The notes: generated by a model from the letters alone, not told the origin. A stretch of 64,000 nt of DNA from Nostoc indistinguendum CM1-VF10 (GCA_019359215.1 JAHHHS010000033.1:1-64000), one strand, 5' to 3'; counted from the stretch's first letter, positions 27,715-36,926 are shown. Translations and numbers: made by a program.

Positions 27715-28890
27715 ATGTCTAAACAGCTGGGTCAAAAAATCGCACCTACACCCATATCAAATGATATTAGTGTGGTGGATTTGATTGATCAATACTTCAC
27801 CGCTTACAACTCAGCGCGGTTGCGAGAAATCTGCCAATTACTGAGTCGTGATGTGCTAACGGAAGGTGTCACGGTAGGAGTTAGCCTTTCCGGTGCGATG
27901 ACACCAGCAGGATTTGGGGTTTCAGCGCTTGCACCCTTAATTCGCAACGGTTTTATTGACTGGATGATTAGCACTGGTGCAAATCTTTACCACGATATGC
28001 ACTACGGTTTAGGTTTTGAACTCTTTGCTGGTAATCCGTTTTTGGATGATGTGAAACTGCGCCAAGAAGGCACTATTCGCATTTATGACATTATTTTTGG
28101 TTACGATGTGCTGCTAGAAACTGATGCGTTCATCCGCAAGATTCTGCAAGGAGAGGCGTTTCAGAAGCGAATGGGAACTGCTGAGTTTCACCATTTACTG
28201 GGTAAATATGTTCGGGAAGTAGAAAAGCAGTTGGGTGTGCAGAATTCCTGCTTGCTTGCTACAGCTTATGAGTATGGCGTGCCTATATATACGTCTTCTC
28301 CAGGAGACAGTTCAATTGGGATGAACGTGGCGGCTTTGGCTTTGGAAGGTTCGCAGCTGGTGATAGATCCATCAATTGACGTAAATGAAACCGCTGCGAT
28401 CGCATATAATGCCCGTGAATCAGGAGGTAAAAGTGCAGCTGTAATTCTCGGTGGCGGTAGTCCTAAGAACTTTTTGCTACAGACTCAACCGCAACTTCAC
28501 GAAGTATTGGGATTAGAAGAACGAGGACACGATTACTTTATACAGTTTACCGATGCGCGTCCAGATACAGGCGGTTTGTCTGGAGCAACCCCATCGGAAG
28601 CCGTTAGCTGGGGTAAGATTGACCCGGAAGAGTTACCTAACACTATTGTTTGTTATACCGATAGCACGATCGCTTTACCATTGGTGACAGCATACGTTTT
28701 GAACAAGTGCCAGCCTCGTCCCCTGAAGCGTGTGTATGACAAGCGAGAAGCTATTTTGGATAAACTGCAAAAAGACTATTTAGCAGCCAAAACTCAACCA
28801 TCTGATCAGGTTAGAGCAGCAGTGGCTGACAGTGCCCAAAAGCAAACAGCGACTTATCCCTGTGGTAGGTTGATTCCGAATGCTAATTAG
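27715..28890 (+). CDS. speY: Deoxyhypusine synthase-like protein (homospermidine synthesis)
   Basis: A 391-residue bacterial deoxyhypusine-synthase homologue. In Anabaena-type cyanobacteria such proteins take part in making homospermidine from spermidine/putrescine using NAD. Seen: GVSLSGAMTPAG (residues ~54-65), NLYHDMHYGLGFELF, AVILGGGSPKNF for NAD binding, and ARPDTGGLSGATPSEAVSWGKI, where the Lys of WGKI matches the lysine that forms the imine intermediate in the eukaryotic enzyme. Length fits the cyanobacterial group. A GGGAG site precedes ATG 27715. Bacteria lack eIF5A, so a polyamine role is the accepted view for these homologues. Confidence 0.87.
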   Translation: MSKQLGQKIAPTPISNDISVVDLIDQYFTAYNSARLREICQLLSRDVLTEGVTVGVSLSGAMTPAGFGVSALAPLIRNGFIDWMISTGANLYHDMHYGLGFELFAGNPFLDDVKLRQEGTIRIYDIIFGYDVLLETDAFIRKILQGEAFQKRMGTAEFHHLLGKYVREVEKQLGVQNSCLLATAYEYGVPIYTSSPGDSSIGMNVAALALEGSQLVIDPSIDVNETAAIAYNARESGGKSAAVILGGGSPKNFLLQTQPQLHEVLGLEERGHDYFIQFTDARPDTGGLSGATPSEAVSWGKIDPEELPNTIVCYTDSTIALPLVTAYVLNKCQPRPLKRVYDKREAILDKLQKDYLAAKTQPSDQVRAAVADSAQKQTATYPCGRLIPNAN

Positions 28891-28983
28891 GGAGTAGGGA
28901 GCAGGGGGACAAGGGGACTTGTGAGAACTTGCAACAAGTCTTTCTCCTTGTCCCCAAGTCCTCTTCCCAATGCCCCATGCCCC

Positions 28984-30888
28984 TCATCCCTTTTGCCCAA
29001 TCAATAAATAAGTTGTCATTTTCCCTTTGTCTTGAACTTCGATTTCGGTGCGCTTTTCAAATAAGAATTCATCACACAAAGACTTATAAGTATCTTCTGT
29101 AACCTGGATTTTACCAACAATACCTTCGGATTCCATGCAGCTAGCGATGTTTATCGTGTCTTTACAGAGATCATAAGTAAAGTTGTTGAGATCAATTACT
29201 CCCGCTACTCCGGAACCGCTATGGATGCCGATACAGATGCTAAAGTTTTGGTTATTCTCAGTATTAAATAGAGCGATCGCAGTTTGCATCTGGAGTGCCA
29301 TTTGGGCGATCGCTTGAGCATGATCTGGACGGTGTGTGGGCAAACCACCAACTACTATATAAGCATTGTCAATGGTTTTGATTCTCTCTAAACCATATTG
29401 TTCGGTGAGGCGATCGAAAGTTGAGAAAATCGATTTGAGTAAGTTTAGCAGTTGAATTGCACTCATAGAAGCAGCAATTTCGCGAAAGCCGACAATATCT
29501 GCAAATAAAACTGTGAAATGAGCAACGTCTTCGACAATGTTGGCTGCTTCTTTCAAAGGTTTGGAGATTGCTGCTGGCAAAATATTCAGCAATAAACGTT
29601 CGGTTTCTTCCTGCTGATGGCGCAGCGCTTCTGCTGCTGCTATTCGCTGGGTGACATTGCGAAAAATGCCGCGAGTTGCAACTGGATGACCTTCGACAAA
29701 TTTACAGTTAATATTACCTTCTAAAAAGATTGTTTGACCATCTTTAGTAACGAATGCGGCTTTTACTTGCCCGATCTTTTCTCCTGACAGCACCCGATAA
29801 AACCTTTGCAAACAGTCTTGTTTAAAGTCTGGATGGATAATATCAAAAACATTCATATTTACAATTTCAGCTTCGCTATATCCCAAAGCTTCTTGCCATG
29901 CACGATTGACATACAAAAAACGACCATAGGCATTGACACATTGAATCAGGTCATTAGCATTTTCAAATAAATCCCGATATCGTTCTTCACTTTCCACAAG
30001 AGCATCTTCTGCTTGTTTACGTTTAATAAACTGGGCGATTTGACTACCAATAGAACCCATCATTTGCAATAGTTCTTTATCCTTTGGTTGTACATCCCGG
30101 CTAAAGAAAACCATCACTCCTAAAATTTCACTATCGTCTAAGATGGGGAAGCCAAAAGCTGCATGCAATCCCGCTTCAGCAGCAGGTTGCGATCGCCGAG
30201 TGTCTCCATCTTCTGTAATATCTTGAATCCACAGAGGCAAACGCCTGATCCAAATTCGACCAGGTAAGCCAACACCGGATGTATAGGTAGTTTGCCAGGT
30301 AATTGCTTTAAACTCTCGCGCCGAAATTATTCGACTTGACCAAATTTCCACACACCTTAGTACTGCATTGAGGCTATGTACCTGTACGGAAGTACCAATA
30401 TATTGGCTTGGTGTCCAAAGCTCACCTAAATCCCATCCTAAGTTTTGGCAAATCGACTGCAAAATTTGCGGAATTACCTGTTTTACATTTTGGGATTCTG
30501 ATAATATACGAGTGATAGCATACTGGGCACTTGTAAGCTGTTCCCGGCGCTGCCTTGCAGTAATATCTCGACCAATGTAGACAATATCTTCTAATCCTTT
30601 TCTTTTTTTCGGAATTACTGAACAAGAAAAAGCAATCAACCGCTTTTCCCTAGTCTTTGTTCGACAAACTAACTCTAAATTCTGAATATTTTTTTGAAAA
30701 ACATGATACTGATGAATGGCTTTTCTCAAGACTTGTTCCTCATCAATTATCAATGATATTGGTTGATTAATTAATTCTTCTTCACTAAAACCAAATAATT
30801 GTTGAGCCGCAATATTTACCTTTTTTATTTTCCCTAAATTACTGGTTATAAACAAAGCATCTGTTATTGCATTAATTACTTGAGCCAT
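28984..30888 (-). CDS. PAS-GAF-PAS-class III cyclase-like protein, 5'-truncated and active-site-degenerate
   Basis: From ATG 30888, 634 residues: PAS (~1-115), GAF (~130-295), PAS (~300-420), then a class III adenylate/guanylate cyclase domain (~435-630). The frame stays open upstream to 30999 (ILIEDVSNKLVLKQKL), which is family-like sequence without a start; it stops at TAA 31000-31002, just where the inverted repeat region begins, so the N-terminus is lost. Catalytic residues are altered. FADIVGF keeps the first metal Asp, but the KTIGDAY motif reads KTIDNAY, putting Asn at the second metal site, and the Arg of ASRMES is Cys (ASCMES). It is probably unable to make cAMP. Confidence 0.75.
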   Translation of the reverse strand: MAQVINAITDALFITSNLGKIKKVNIAAQQLFGFSEEELINQPISLIIDEEQVLRKAIHQYHVFQKNIQNLELVCRTKTREKRLIAFSCSVIPKKRKGLEDIVYIGRDITARQRREQLTSAQYAITRILSESQNVKQVIPQILQSICQNLGWDLGELWTPSQYIGTSVQVHSLNAVLRCVEIWSSRIISAREFKAITWQTTYTSGVGLPGRIWIRRLPLWIQDITEDGDTRRSQPAAEAGLHAAFGFPILDDSEILGVMVFFSRDVQPKDKELLQMMGSIGSQIAQFIKRKQAEDALVESEERYRDLFENANDLIQCVNAYGRFLYVNRAWQEALGYSEAEIVNMNVFDIIHPDFKQDCLQRFYRVLSGEKIGQVKAAFVTKDGQTIFLEGNINCKFVEGHPVATRGIFRNVTQRIAAAEALRHQQEETERLLLNILPAAISKPLKEAANIVEDVAHFTVLFADIVGFREIAASMSAIQLLNLLKSIFSTFDRLTEQYGLERIKTIDNAYIVVGGLPTHRPDHAQAIAQMALQMQTAIALFNTENNQNFSICIGIHSGSGVAGVIDLNNFTYDLCKDTINIASCMESEGIVGKIQVTEDTYKSLCDEFLFEKRTEIEVQDKGKMTTYLLIGQKG

Positions 30889-31036
30889 GTAATTTTTATA
30901 TAAAATTAAAGCACTTGATAGCAGATTAGTTTCATTAGCTCGCTGTGCTAATTTTTGCTTTAAAACTAGTTTGTTGCTAACATCCTCAATTAGGATAATT
31001 TATTTTCATGCTGTTAAGCTGATGCGCGCTAAAAAA

Positions 31037-31146
31037 GTATAAACACTCTTTACGGCCGTTAACTGTTGACGGTTAACGGTTATCAGTCATCAGTCATCGG
31101 TCATCAGCCTTCATGTAAATGTTCAAGTTAAATGCGTAACAGCTTA
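31037..31146 (-). repeat. ~105-bp repeat, right copy (inverted)
   Basis: The reverse complement of 26241-26343 with small differences. It includes the tandem CATCAGTCAT / CATCGGTCAT and ends at AGCTTA. It sits 35 bases from the point where the cyclase frame breaks off. Confidence 0.8.
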
Positions 31147-31244
31147 TAGCGGTTCTCGACCCTTGTAAGGTAAAATAACCCCACCTCCAACCCGCAAGTG
31201 AGAAAGAAACTATGATGTCCCTTATGTGATTAGGAAACGCTATA
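31145..31244. repeat. ~100-bp element with near-complementary ends
   Basis: TATAGCGGTT (31145-31154) and AAACGCTATA (31235-31244) pair at nine of ten positions. The interior is non-coding. It abuts the inverted repeat above. Confidence 0.45.
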
Positions 31245-31805
31245 GCACTTGCTCGTATGTATCTATAGATGCGGAATTTATTATCCAGTTCCAACCGTTT
31301 AAAATTATTTGGGAATGAAGGGTTTTTAAAATCCGATCTAGTACTTGGTTTTTCATGGTGTTGTAAAAACAGGCTTGAAATTTATTTTGACAATGAGTAT
31401 TTAGAGGAAAAAGGAGATTTTAAGGGATAGTAACAAAAAACCTCAAGTTTTTACCAGATTACCAATCATCACGCTGAAAAGTAACAATTTAGTAATTAGA
31501 AGTAACAATTAATCATTTAGTACCACAGATGATTATTTTAGTTATTCTTTCAAATGTTTGAGCAATATACAAGCCTGTTTGGGTAAAATTTGTAAAAGTT
31601 ACTAATACTCAGTTTTCTTACTGAAATTGATATTAATTGATTAAGTGTGCTGTTTTTCTATATCAACCCAGTTTTATTGAGTGAAAACGGCCATGAACAA
31701 CCTTTTGATTTGGTCGATCAAAATTAAGTAAACAAACGCCAATACTATTATTTCATATCTTTTGGTAGATTGACAATTAAGTATAGTTATATTTTTTACC
31801 CGTAA

Positions 31806-31928
31806 GTTCTACTGAATACAGAAGCAGAAGAAAACTACGCAGAGGCGAGGGTTTATTTAGAGACAGCGTTAGAGATATATGTTGAGTATAAAGATGAATA
31901 TTGGGGGGCGATCGCTTGTTTGACATAG
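31806..31928 (+). pseudogene. TPR-protein remnant
   Basis: One open frame of 40 codons to a TAG at 31926 reads EAEENYAEARVYLETALEIY and then EYKDEYWGAIACL. This is one helix-turn-helix TPR unit typical of the C-terminal repeats of large NB-ARC/TPR proteins. There is no start codon or flanking repeat units, so it is a leftover piece of a lost gene. Confidence 0.45.
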
Positions 31929-31993
31929 TTATATTTATATGTTCATAAGATAAGATTGCCGTATAGGTCAATTAGTCGCCAAGGTAATAATTT

Positions 31994-32710
31994 ATGACTC
32001 AAGCCATACCCAAACTAGTAACCTTTGAAGATTTTACAGCGTGGCGACCCGAAGGTGGAAGATACGAATTACATGATGGGGTGATTGTTGAAATTGCACA
32101 ACCAGTAGGAGACCATGAGGATATTGTCGGATTTATAGTTGAAAAAATTATTGTTGAGTATGTTCGTAATGGCCTACCTTATTCCATCCCAAAAACAGCA
32201 TTAGTCCAATCTGCTAGTAGCCAGTCTTGCTATTCTCCAGACTTGCTATTACTCAACCGTCCTGCTTTAAAATTAGAGCCACTTTGGCAAAAATACTCTA
32301 CGGTTAAATTTGCCAATTCCATTCTTTTAGTGATTGAAGTTCTTAGTACTAACTGGCGGGATTATTACCATAAAAAGCTAGGTGAATATGAAGAGATAGG
32401 AATAAAAGAATATTGGATTATTGATTATTTGGCTATCGGTGGTAAAAAGTTTATCGCTAATCCTAAAGAACCCACTATCTCTCTTTACCAATTAGTTAAC
32501 GGTGAATACCAAGTTACTCAATTTAGAGGCGATGAGCGCATCGTCTCGCCTACTTTGCCAGAGTTAGATTTAACCGCCGAAGAGATTTTCAAGCTGGTGG
32601 ATACCCTGCATAGTTGCAAGGTAGCACATCAGTTTTCTGGTAATAGAGTTTCAGAATTGCCAGTGGATGGTTCAGTGTATTCGCAAAAAATATTCAAGTT
32701 TTCCAAGTGA
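31994..32710 (+). CDS. Uma2 family (DUF820) putative endonuclease
   Basis: A 238-residue protein of the Uma2 family, which has a PD-(D/E)XK nuclease fold and is greatly expanded in filamentous cyanobacteria. Seen: YELHDGVIVEIAQPVGDHE (Glu-containing N-terminal motif), the active-site Asp in SCYSPDLLLLNRP, then the E-x-V segment ILLVIEVLSTNWRDYYHKKL and the usual EYWIIDY. The family normally ends shortly after LPELDLTAEEIF. Here ~35 further residues follow and overlap a small antisense gene, so the C-terminal tail is probably not ancestral. Biological substrates are not known; many copies are linked to mobile DNA. Confidence 0.85.
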   Translation: MTQAIPKLVTFEDFTAWRPEGGRYELHDGVIVEIAQPVGDHEDIVGFIVEKIIVEYVRNGLPYSIPKTALVQSASSQSCYSPDLLLLNRPALKLEPLWQKYSTVKFANSILLVIEVLSTNWRDYYHKKLGEYEEIGIKEYWIIDYLAIGGKKFIANPKEPTISLYQLVNGEYQVTQFRGDERIVSPTLPELDLTAEEIFKLVDTLHSCKVAHQFSGNRVSELPVDGSVYSQKIFKFSK

Positions 32711-32796
32711 TTGAAAGCGTGTTGTGCAGGGTCGTAATCTTGTAAAATCTTCCGTGCAGCATTCATTTTTGTAAAACTTAATTGAGCATCCATCAT
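32629..32796 (-). CDS. Small unidentified protein, 55 residues
   Basis: A minus-strand frame with a strong ribosome site (GAGGAG two bases before ATGATG at 32796). It reads MMDAQLSFTKMNAARKIL, then DYDPAQHAFNHLENLN, and stops at 32629-32631. It overlaps the last 82 bases of the Uma2 gene tail to tail. The good ribosome site and natural amino acid pattern favour a real gene over chance. I do not recognise the family. The second ATG (32793) is an equally likely start. Confidence 0.45.
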   Translation of the reverse strand: MMDAQLSFTKMNAARKILQDYDPAQHAFNHLENLNIFCEYTEPSTGNSETLLPEN

Positions 32797-32966
32797 TTCT
32801 CCTCATTTTTTAGTTTGTAATTTCTCATAGGGCATCAGGCATTAGGACGAAATAAGGTAGAGACTTCTTCAATAATTCCCCCTTGTCCCCCACTCCCTAC
32901 TTCTCGCTTACCGCAAGAGTTCAAACTACGTCAAAATTTAAATAAACGCGATCGCACCCACCGATA

Positions 32967-33326
32967 ATGCAGATTACCCAAAGTCTCCATACAGCAATTC
33001 TTGTGACTGACTTAGAACGCTCTGAACACTTTTATGGCAGAGTATTGGGATTATCTAAAATAGATCGTTCCCTAAAATATGCTGGTGCATGGTATCAAGT
33101 CGGCAACTATCAAATTCACCTGATAGTTGCACCTACTGTCCCCACCGAAAACCCAAACGAAAAATGGGGACGCAACCCTCATGTCGCTTTTTCAGTCGCT
33201 AACTTGGACGCTGCCAAACAAGAGTTGCTCAATCATAATTATCCCATTCAACCCAGCGCCTCAGGCCGCCCTGCCTTATTCACTCAAGATCCTGATGGAA
33301 ATATTATCGAGTTGAGTCAGCAGTGA
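32967..33326 (+). CDS. VOC-family (glyoxalase/dioxygenase fold) protein
   Basis: A 119-residue single vicinal-oxygen-chelate domain. It opens SLHTAILVTDLERSEHFYGR, has the middle GNYQIHLIVAP and PHVAFSVANLDAAKQ, and ends FTQDPDGNIIELSQ, with the terminal Glu being the last metal ligand typical of glyoxalase I. The His in LHTAIL and His in IHLIV fit the other ligand positions. Substrate unknown; lactoylglutathione lyase is possible but not shown. It is not in an obvious operon. Confidence 0.87.
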   Translation: MQITQSLHTAILVTDLERSEHFYGRVLGLSKIDRSLKYAGAWYQVGNYQIHLIVAPTVPTENPNEKWGRNPHVAFSVANLDAAKQELLNHNYPIQPSASGRPALFTQDPDGNIIELSQQ

Positions 33327-33382
33327 GAAGGAGTGGGGGACAAGGAGAATAACTAATGCCAATGACAAATGACTAATGATTA

Positions 33383-34699
33383 ATGAAAATAATTGCCTAC
33401 TCCTACACCAATCCGCTATTAGAATCTTCTCCCGATCAAGGTGATTGGGGATGGGAGGTGGATCGGGTTTATGAAGATTTGGGTAAGCCAGAGTCTTCTG
33501 CACAGGTTACGCGAACGCAATTACAACAATTATTTACCGATTGCGAAACTGAACCAGCAGATTATCTGTTGATTCGTCGGTTGGAAGAATTAGGGGATAC
33601 TGTAGAGGAAATTAGCGATCGCTTGCATGAACTCGAAGTAATGGGAGTAGCAATAATTGCCACAGAACAGCCCTATACTTCCGAAAATTACCCTTTGGGC
33701 GCTGACTTACTGAATTTACTACACGCAATCCAACGTCAGCAACGTAGCCGTCGCATCCGTCAAGGACACGCCCGTAATCGTCTTGAGGTTGCACCGCCAC
33801 CTGGCAAAGTTCCCTATGGCTATCGCAGAGGTAAGGGAAAATATACTATTGATCGCAGTACTTCACCAGTAGTCAAAGATTTTTTTGAACACTTTTTGCT
33901 CTATGGTTCCTTGCGGGGTTCAGTTCGTTACTTGGCGAAAAAATACGGCAAAAAAATCTCTGTTACCACAGGAAGACGCTGGCTGACTAATCCAGTTTAT
34001 CGCGGCAATACAGCTTACCAAAATGGTGAAATTATCTCTAATACCCATATTCCAATAATTTCTAAAGAAGAAGCTGCCCAAGTTGACCGACTTTTACGCC
34101 GTAACAGCCGTTTACCACCCCGAACTGCTAGTGCTAGGCGTTCTTTAGCTGGGTTGGTTGCCTGTGCTGAGTGTCAATCACATCTGACAGTTACTCGTGT
34201 CACCCAACGCAATCAAGATAAAGAGTATCTTTATTTACGTTCTACTAGTTGTCCTCAACGCCCCAAATGTAAGGCTATTCCCTACCAAGAGGTTTTAGAA
34301 CATACAATTGAAACCGTTTGCCGTGACTTACCCTTAGCTGTTGCGGGGATGAACTTTCCCCAATTAGATGCAGTCAAGAATAGTTTAGGACAAGCGATCG
34401 CTCGTCAGCAAGAAATACTTGCTCAGTTACCCGCTTTAATTGAAACTGGAATTTTAGATGTTGAAACAGCAAAGTTAAGAGCTTACAAACTCCGCACAGA
34501 AATTTCTGCACTTGAAGCAAAGTTGGCGACTCTTCCCCCAGTTAACTTGCGTTCTGTTGCTCAAGCTGTTTCAATACCGCAATTTTGGTTAGATTTGTCG
34601 GAAACAGAGCGACGATTTTACTTCCGGGAATTTATCAGGCAAATAAATATTACTTTTCAGAATAAAGAATTAGAACTACAAGTGATTTTTATTTTTTAA
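33383..34699 (+). CDS. Serine-recombinase family protein lacking catalytic residues
   Basis: A 438-residue protein with large-serine-recombinase architecture: a resolvase-like N-terminal domain (~1-105), a recombinase domain (PPPGKVPYGYRRGKGKYTID, ~145-245), a zinc ribbon with Cys pairs (CAECQ, CPQRPKC) and a C-terminal coiled coil. The nucleophile motif of active enzymes (YxRxS near residue 10) is replaced by AYSYTNPLLESS, and the R-LDRLGR motif reads RRLEELGD, so the chemistry residues are not evident. It lacks flanking attachment sites and resembles a conserved cyanobacterial chromosomal relative. It is probably a DNA-binding derivative rather than an active integrase. Confidence 0.75.
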   Translation: MKIIAYSYTNPLLESSPDQGDWGWEVDRVYEDLGKPESSAQVTRTQLQQLFTDCETEPADYLLIRRLEELGDTVEEISDRLHELEVMGVAIIATEQPYTSENYPLGADLLNLLHAIQRQQRSRRIRQGHARNRLEVAPPPGKVPYGYRRGKGKYTIDRSTSPVVKDFFEHFLLYGSLRGSVRYLAKKYGKKISVTTGRRWLTNPVYRGNTAYQNGEIISNTHIPIISKEEAAQVDRLLRRNSRLPPRTASARRSLAGLVACAECQSHLTVTRVTQRNQDKEYLYLRSTSCPQRPKCKAIPYQEVLEHTIETVCRDLPLAVAGMNFPQLDAVKNSLGQAIARQQEILAQLPALIETGILDVETAKLRAYKLRTEISALEAKLATLPPVNLRSVAQAVSIPQFWLDLSETERRFYFREFIRQINITFQNKELELQVIFIF

Positions 34700-35306
34700 T
34701 CCCAATATTAAAAATATTAAAGCCAGAAGGTGCAGTCATAGTGATAGCTAAACCACCCGGCTGGGAATGCCTAATGTGAGGCTTTGCCTCAAGACTAGGG
34801 GCAGCAGCCCAATGATGAGCATTTCCAGGTAGAGGCTAGAAACGAGGTTATTAATAAATTTCAAGGCGAGATGGTAACGAACCGGAAGATTTAAAAAGTG
34901 TTGGTAATTACTACCTAAAAAGATGATAAATAATTACCTTAAGTCTTCAACACGCCATTAAAACCCTGTAACAAATGTTTCGTGCATTTCTGAATTTAGC
35001 TAGACAAAAACTAAATAGATAAAAATTAAACTTAGCTTCGTATTCAAAATAAAATACAAGTTTATTTACGGATTAGCCAACAGGTAATAAATAATTTATC
35101 GATTATAGTTTTTACCATTCATAGCTAAAATGTTATTTAAATCACCAATATAATTTTTTCAAAAAATAGCGCTAATTAGAGAAATTTGAGTTAATGTTGG
35201 AAACTAGCAATTGTTAAGAATATAGGTTGCTACTGGGTGGCAACATTGGAGATTCGCTCTGGTCTCTATGTAATCAAACCAGCAAGTAAAATGATTACCA
35301 TAGAAT
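34700..35306. other. Intergenic region, mostly AT-rich
   Basis: Apart from the structured segment at 34720-34880, the rest (34880-35306) is AT-rich with no repeat or frame I can name. It presumably contains the promoter of the glycosyltransferase at 35307. Confidence 0.5.
34720..34880 (+). ncRNA. Candidate structured RNA (possible HEARO/omega-RNA-type remnant)
   Basis: The stretch has nested complementarity. GGAATGC (34764-34770) can pair with GCATTTCC (~34818-34825), enclosing a hairpin GAGGC-TTT-GCCTC and a second hairpin GGGC-AGCA-GCCC. Around it are conserved-looking unpaired blocks such as GGTGCAGTCATAGTG and ATGGTAACGAACCGG. No protein frame runs through it. The order of elements resembles, from memory only, the RNA found upstream of IscB-type genes, but no iscB follows. 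Strand is a guess from the hairpin order. Confidence 0.35.
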
Positions 35307-36926
35307 ATGCAAGAAGGAAGCTTTATTTGGAGTCATCTAGAAAGACAGCATCGCACGGTTGGCAAATGGATTGATTGGGTATGGCTAATAGTATTGCTGT
35401 TGGCAGCAGTCTTACTGTTTAGCATCAATCTGGGAGGATTGCCGTTGCGAGATTGGGATGAAGGGACTGTGGCACAGGTTGCTCGTGAAATTTGGCACGC
35501 TCCAGCAGGTTCAATGCGTTGGCTTTACCCAACGCTAGGAGGCGAACCATATCATAACAAGCCGCCTTTAATGCATTTGTTAATTGCTTGGGCTTATTCT
35601 CTAGGAGGCGAAAATGAGTTGACAACGCGCCTGCCTGGAGCAATTTTAACAGCGACATCTGTACCTTTACTGTATTGCATTGCTAGAGAGATATTTCGCC
35701 AGCGTTGGGCAGCGATTTATAGCGCCTTGATTTATCTAACAATGCTACCTGTGGTGCGTCATGGGCGGCTGGCAATGTTGGATGGGGCGATGGTGAGTTT
35801 TTTGATGGTAATGATGTTGTGCGTGTTGCGATCGCGCCGAGATTTACGTTATTGCCTTGGTGTTGGTATTAGTTTTGGGCTAATTTGCCTAACTCAAGGG
35901 CTATTAGGCGCATTACTAGGTGCGATCGCGATCGTATTTCTCTTTTGGGATACACCACGACTACTCACTTGCTACTATCTATGGATAGCAATCTTCATTG
36001 GCATTCTGCCTGTAGCTGCTTGGTATAGTGCCCAGCTAATTCACTATGGTTACACTTTCGCCCAAATTGGGCTTGTAAACCCATCACTAGGTCGAATTGG
36101 CTCATTTGTAGAAAGTAATCCTGAACCACCTTGGTACTATGTTATTGAACTTCTCAAGTACACATGGCCGTGGCTATTATTCTTACCGCAAACTGTCCGC
36201 TTAACCTGGGAAAATCGCAACCTTAGCTGGGCAAAACTGGTAATGGCGTGGAGTGGTGTTTATCTGTTGGTAATTTCTTTCATGATTACCAAAGTTCCCT
36301 GGTATTTATTCCCAATTTACCCTAGTTTAGCTTTAGCTTTTGGTATCCAATTATCAGAGACAGAAAATTCGCCTTTACTCTCATCCTATCCCCGTGCTTG
36401 GGTTGCTGGTTTAGCGATACTTGCTGTAGCCGCTTCTGCTGGTAGTATTTATTTCAGTTGGGGTATAACACCAAAAACAGACTTACAACTGATTTTTGCA
36501 GCAGTAGCTTTAACTATGACCTTAGCAGCTATTTTGGCAGAGCGAGGCGATGGGCAATTTTTGAAAATTTTGTTTTGGGGAAGTTATCTTTCGCTGCTCC
36601 TATTAATGAAATCTAACTACTGGGTTTGGGAATTATCTGAAGCCTATCCAGTTAAACCAGTCGCTGCCATGATCGTGCGCGCAAATCCAACGACGAAGAA
36701 GATTTACACATCTTTTTCCTACCATCGTCCCTCGTTGGATTATTATAGCGATCGCACCATCATTCCCGCTTCTGTTGGCGAACTGCAATATTATTGGCGC
36801 TACAACGGGCAACCCTACTTCCTGCTTCATGCATCTGCTTTCAACAATCTCGAACTAGAGTCGATGAAGCTAGTTGACCAAGCTGAAGGCTGGAAGTTAG
36901 TTACAAAAGAAACTAATCGTCTGTAA
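35307..36926 (+). CDS. Glycosyltransferase family 39-type membrane protein (ArnT/PMT-like)
   Basis: A 539-residue polytopic GT-C transferase with ~11-12 membrane helices. These enzymes move a sugar from a polyprenyl-phosphate donor onto a protein or lipid at the outer face of the plasma membrane. The diagnostic first periplasmic loop, LPLRDWDEGTVAQVAREI with its Asp-Glu pair near residue 50, is present, followed by GGEPYHNKPPLMHLL as in ArnT relatives, and TKVPWYLFPIYPSLALAFG near 330. The C-terminal ~100 residues are soluble. Neighbours include a GT4 glycosyltransferase (minus strand), but no operon. The acceptor is unknown. Confidence 0.88.
   Translation: MQEGSFIWSHLERQHRTVGKWIDWVWLIVLLLAAVLLFSINLGGLPLRDWDEGTVAQVAREIWHAPAGSMRWLYPTLGGEPYHNKPPLMHLLIAWAYSLGGENELTTRLPGAILTATSVPLLYCIAREIFRQRWAAIYSALIYLTMLPVVRHGRLAMLDGAMVSFLMVMMLCVLRSRRDLRYCLGVGISFGLICLTQGLLGALLGAIAIVFLFWDTPRLLTCYYLWIAIFIGILPVAAWYSAQLIHYGYTFAQIGLVNPSLGRIGSFVESNPEPPWYYVIELLKYTWPWLLFLPQTVRLTWENRNLSWAKLVMAWSGVYLLVISFMITKVPWYLFPIYPSLALAFGIQLSETENSPLLSSYPRAWVAGLAILAVAASAGSIYFSWGITPKTDLQLIFAAVALTMTLAAILAERGDGQFLKILFWGSYLSLLLLMKSNYWVWELSEAYPVKPVAAMIVRANPTTKKIYTSFSYHRPSLDYYSDRTIIPASVGELQYYWRYNGQPYFLLHASAFNNLELESMKLVDQAEGWKLVTKETNRL

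Larger units (their letters stand above)
31003..31993. other. Long intergenic region with repeats and gene remnants
   Basis: No intact gene in ~990 bases. It holds the right copy of the ~105-bp inverted repeat, an abutting ~100-bp element ending in near-complementary TATAGCGGTT / AAACGCTATA, an AT-rich core (31260-31790) without recognisable features, and a TPR-protein remnant at 31806-31928 before the Uma2 gene. Confidence 0.6.

Noticed and set aside
32820..32966. Possible riboswitch before the VOC gene
   Set aside because: No conserved aptamer blocks; the sequence is a C-rich interspersed repeat plus AT-rich DNA.
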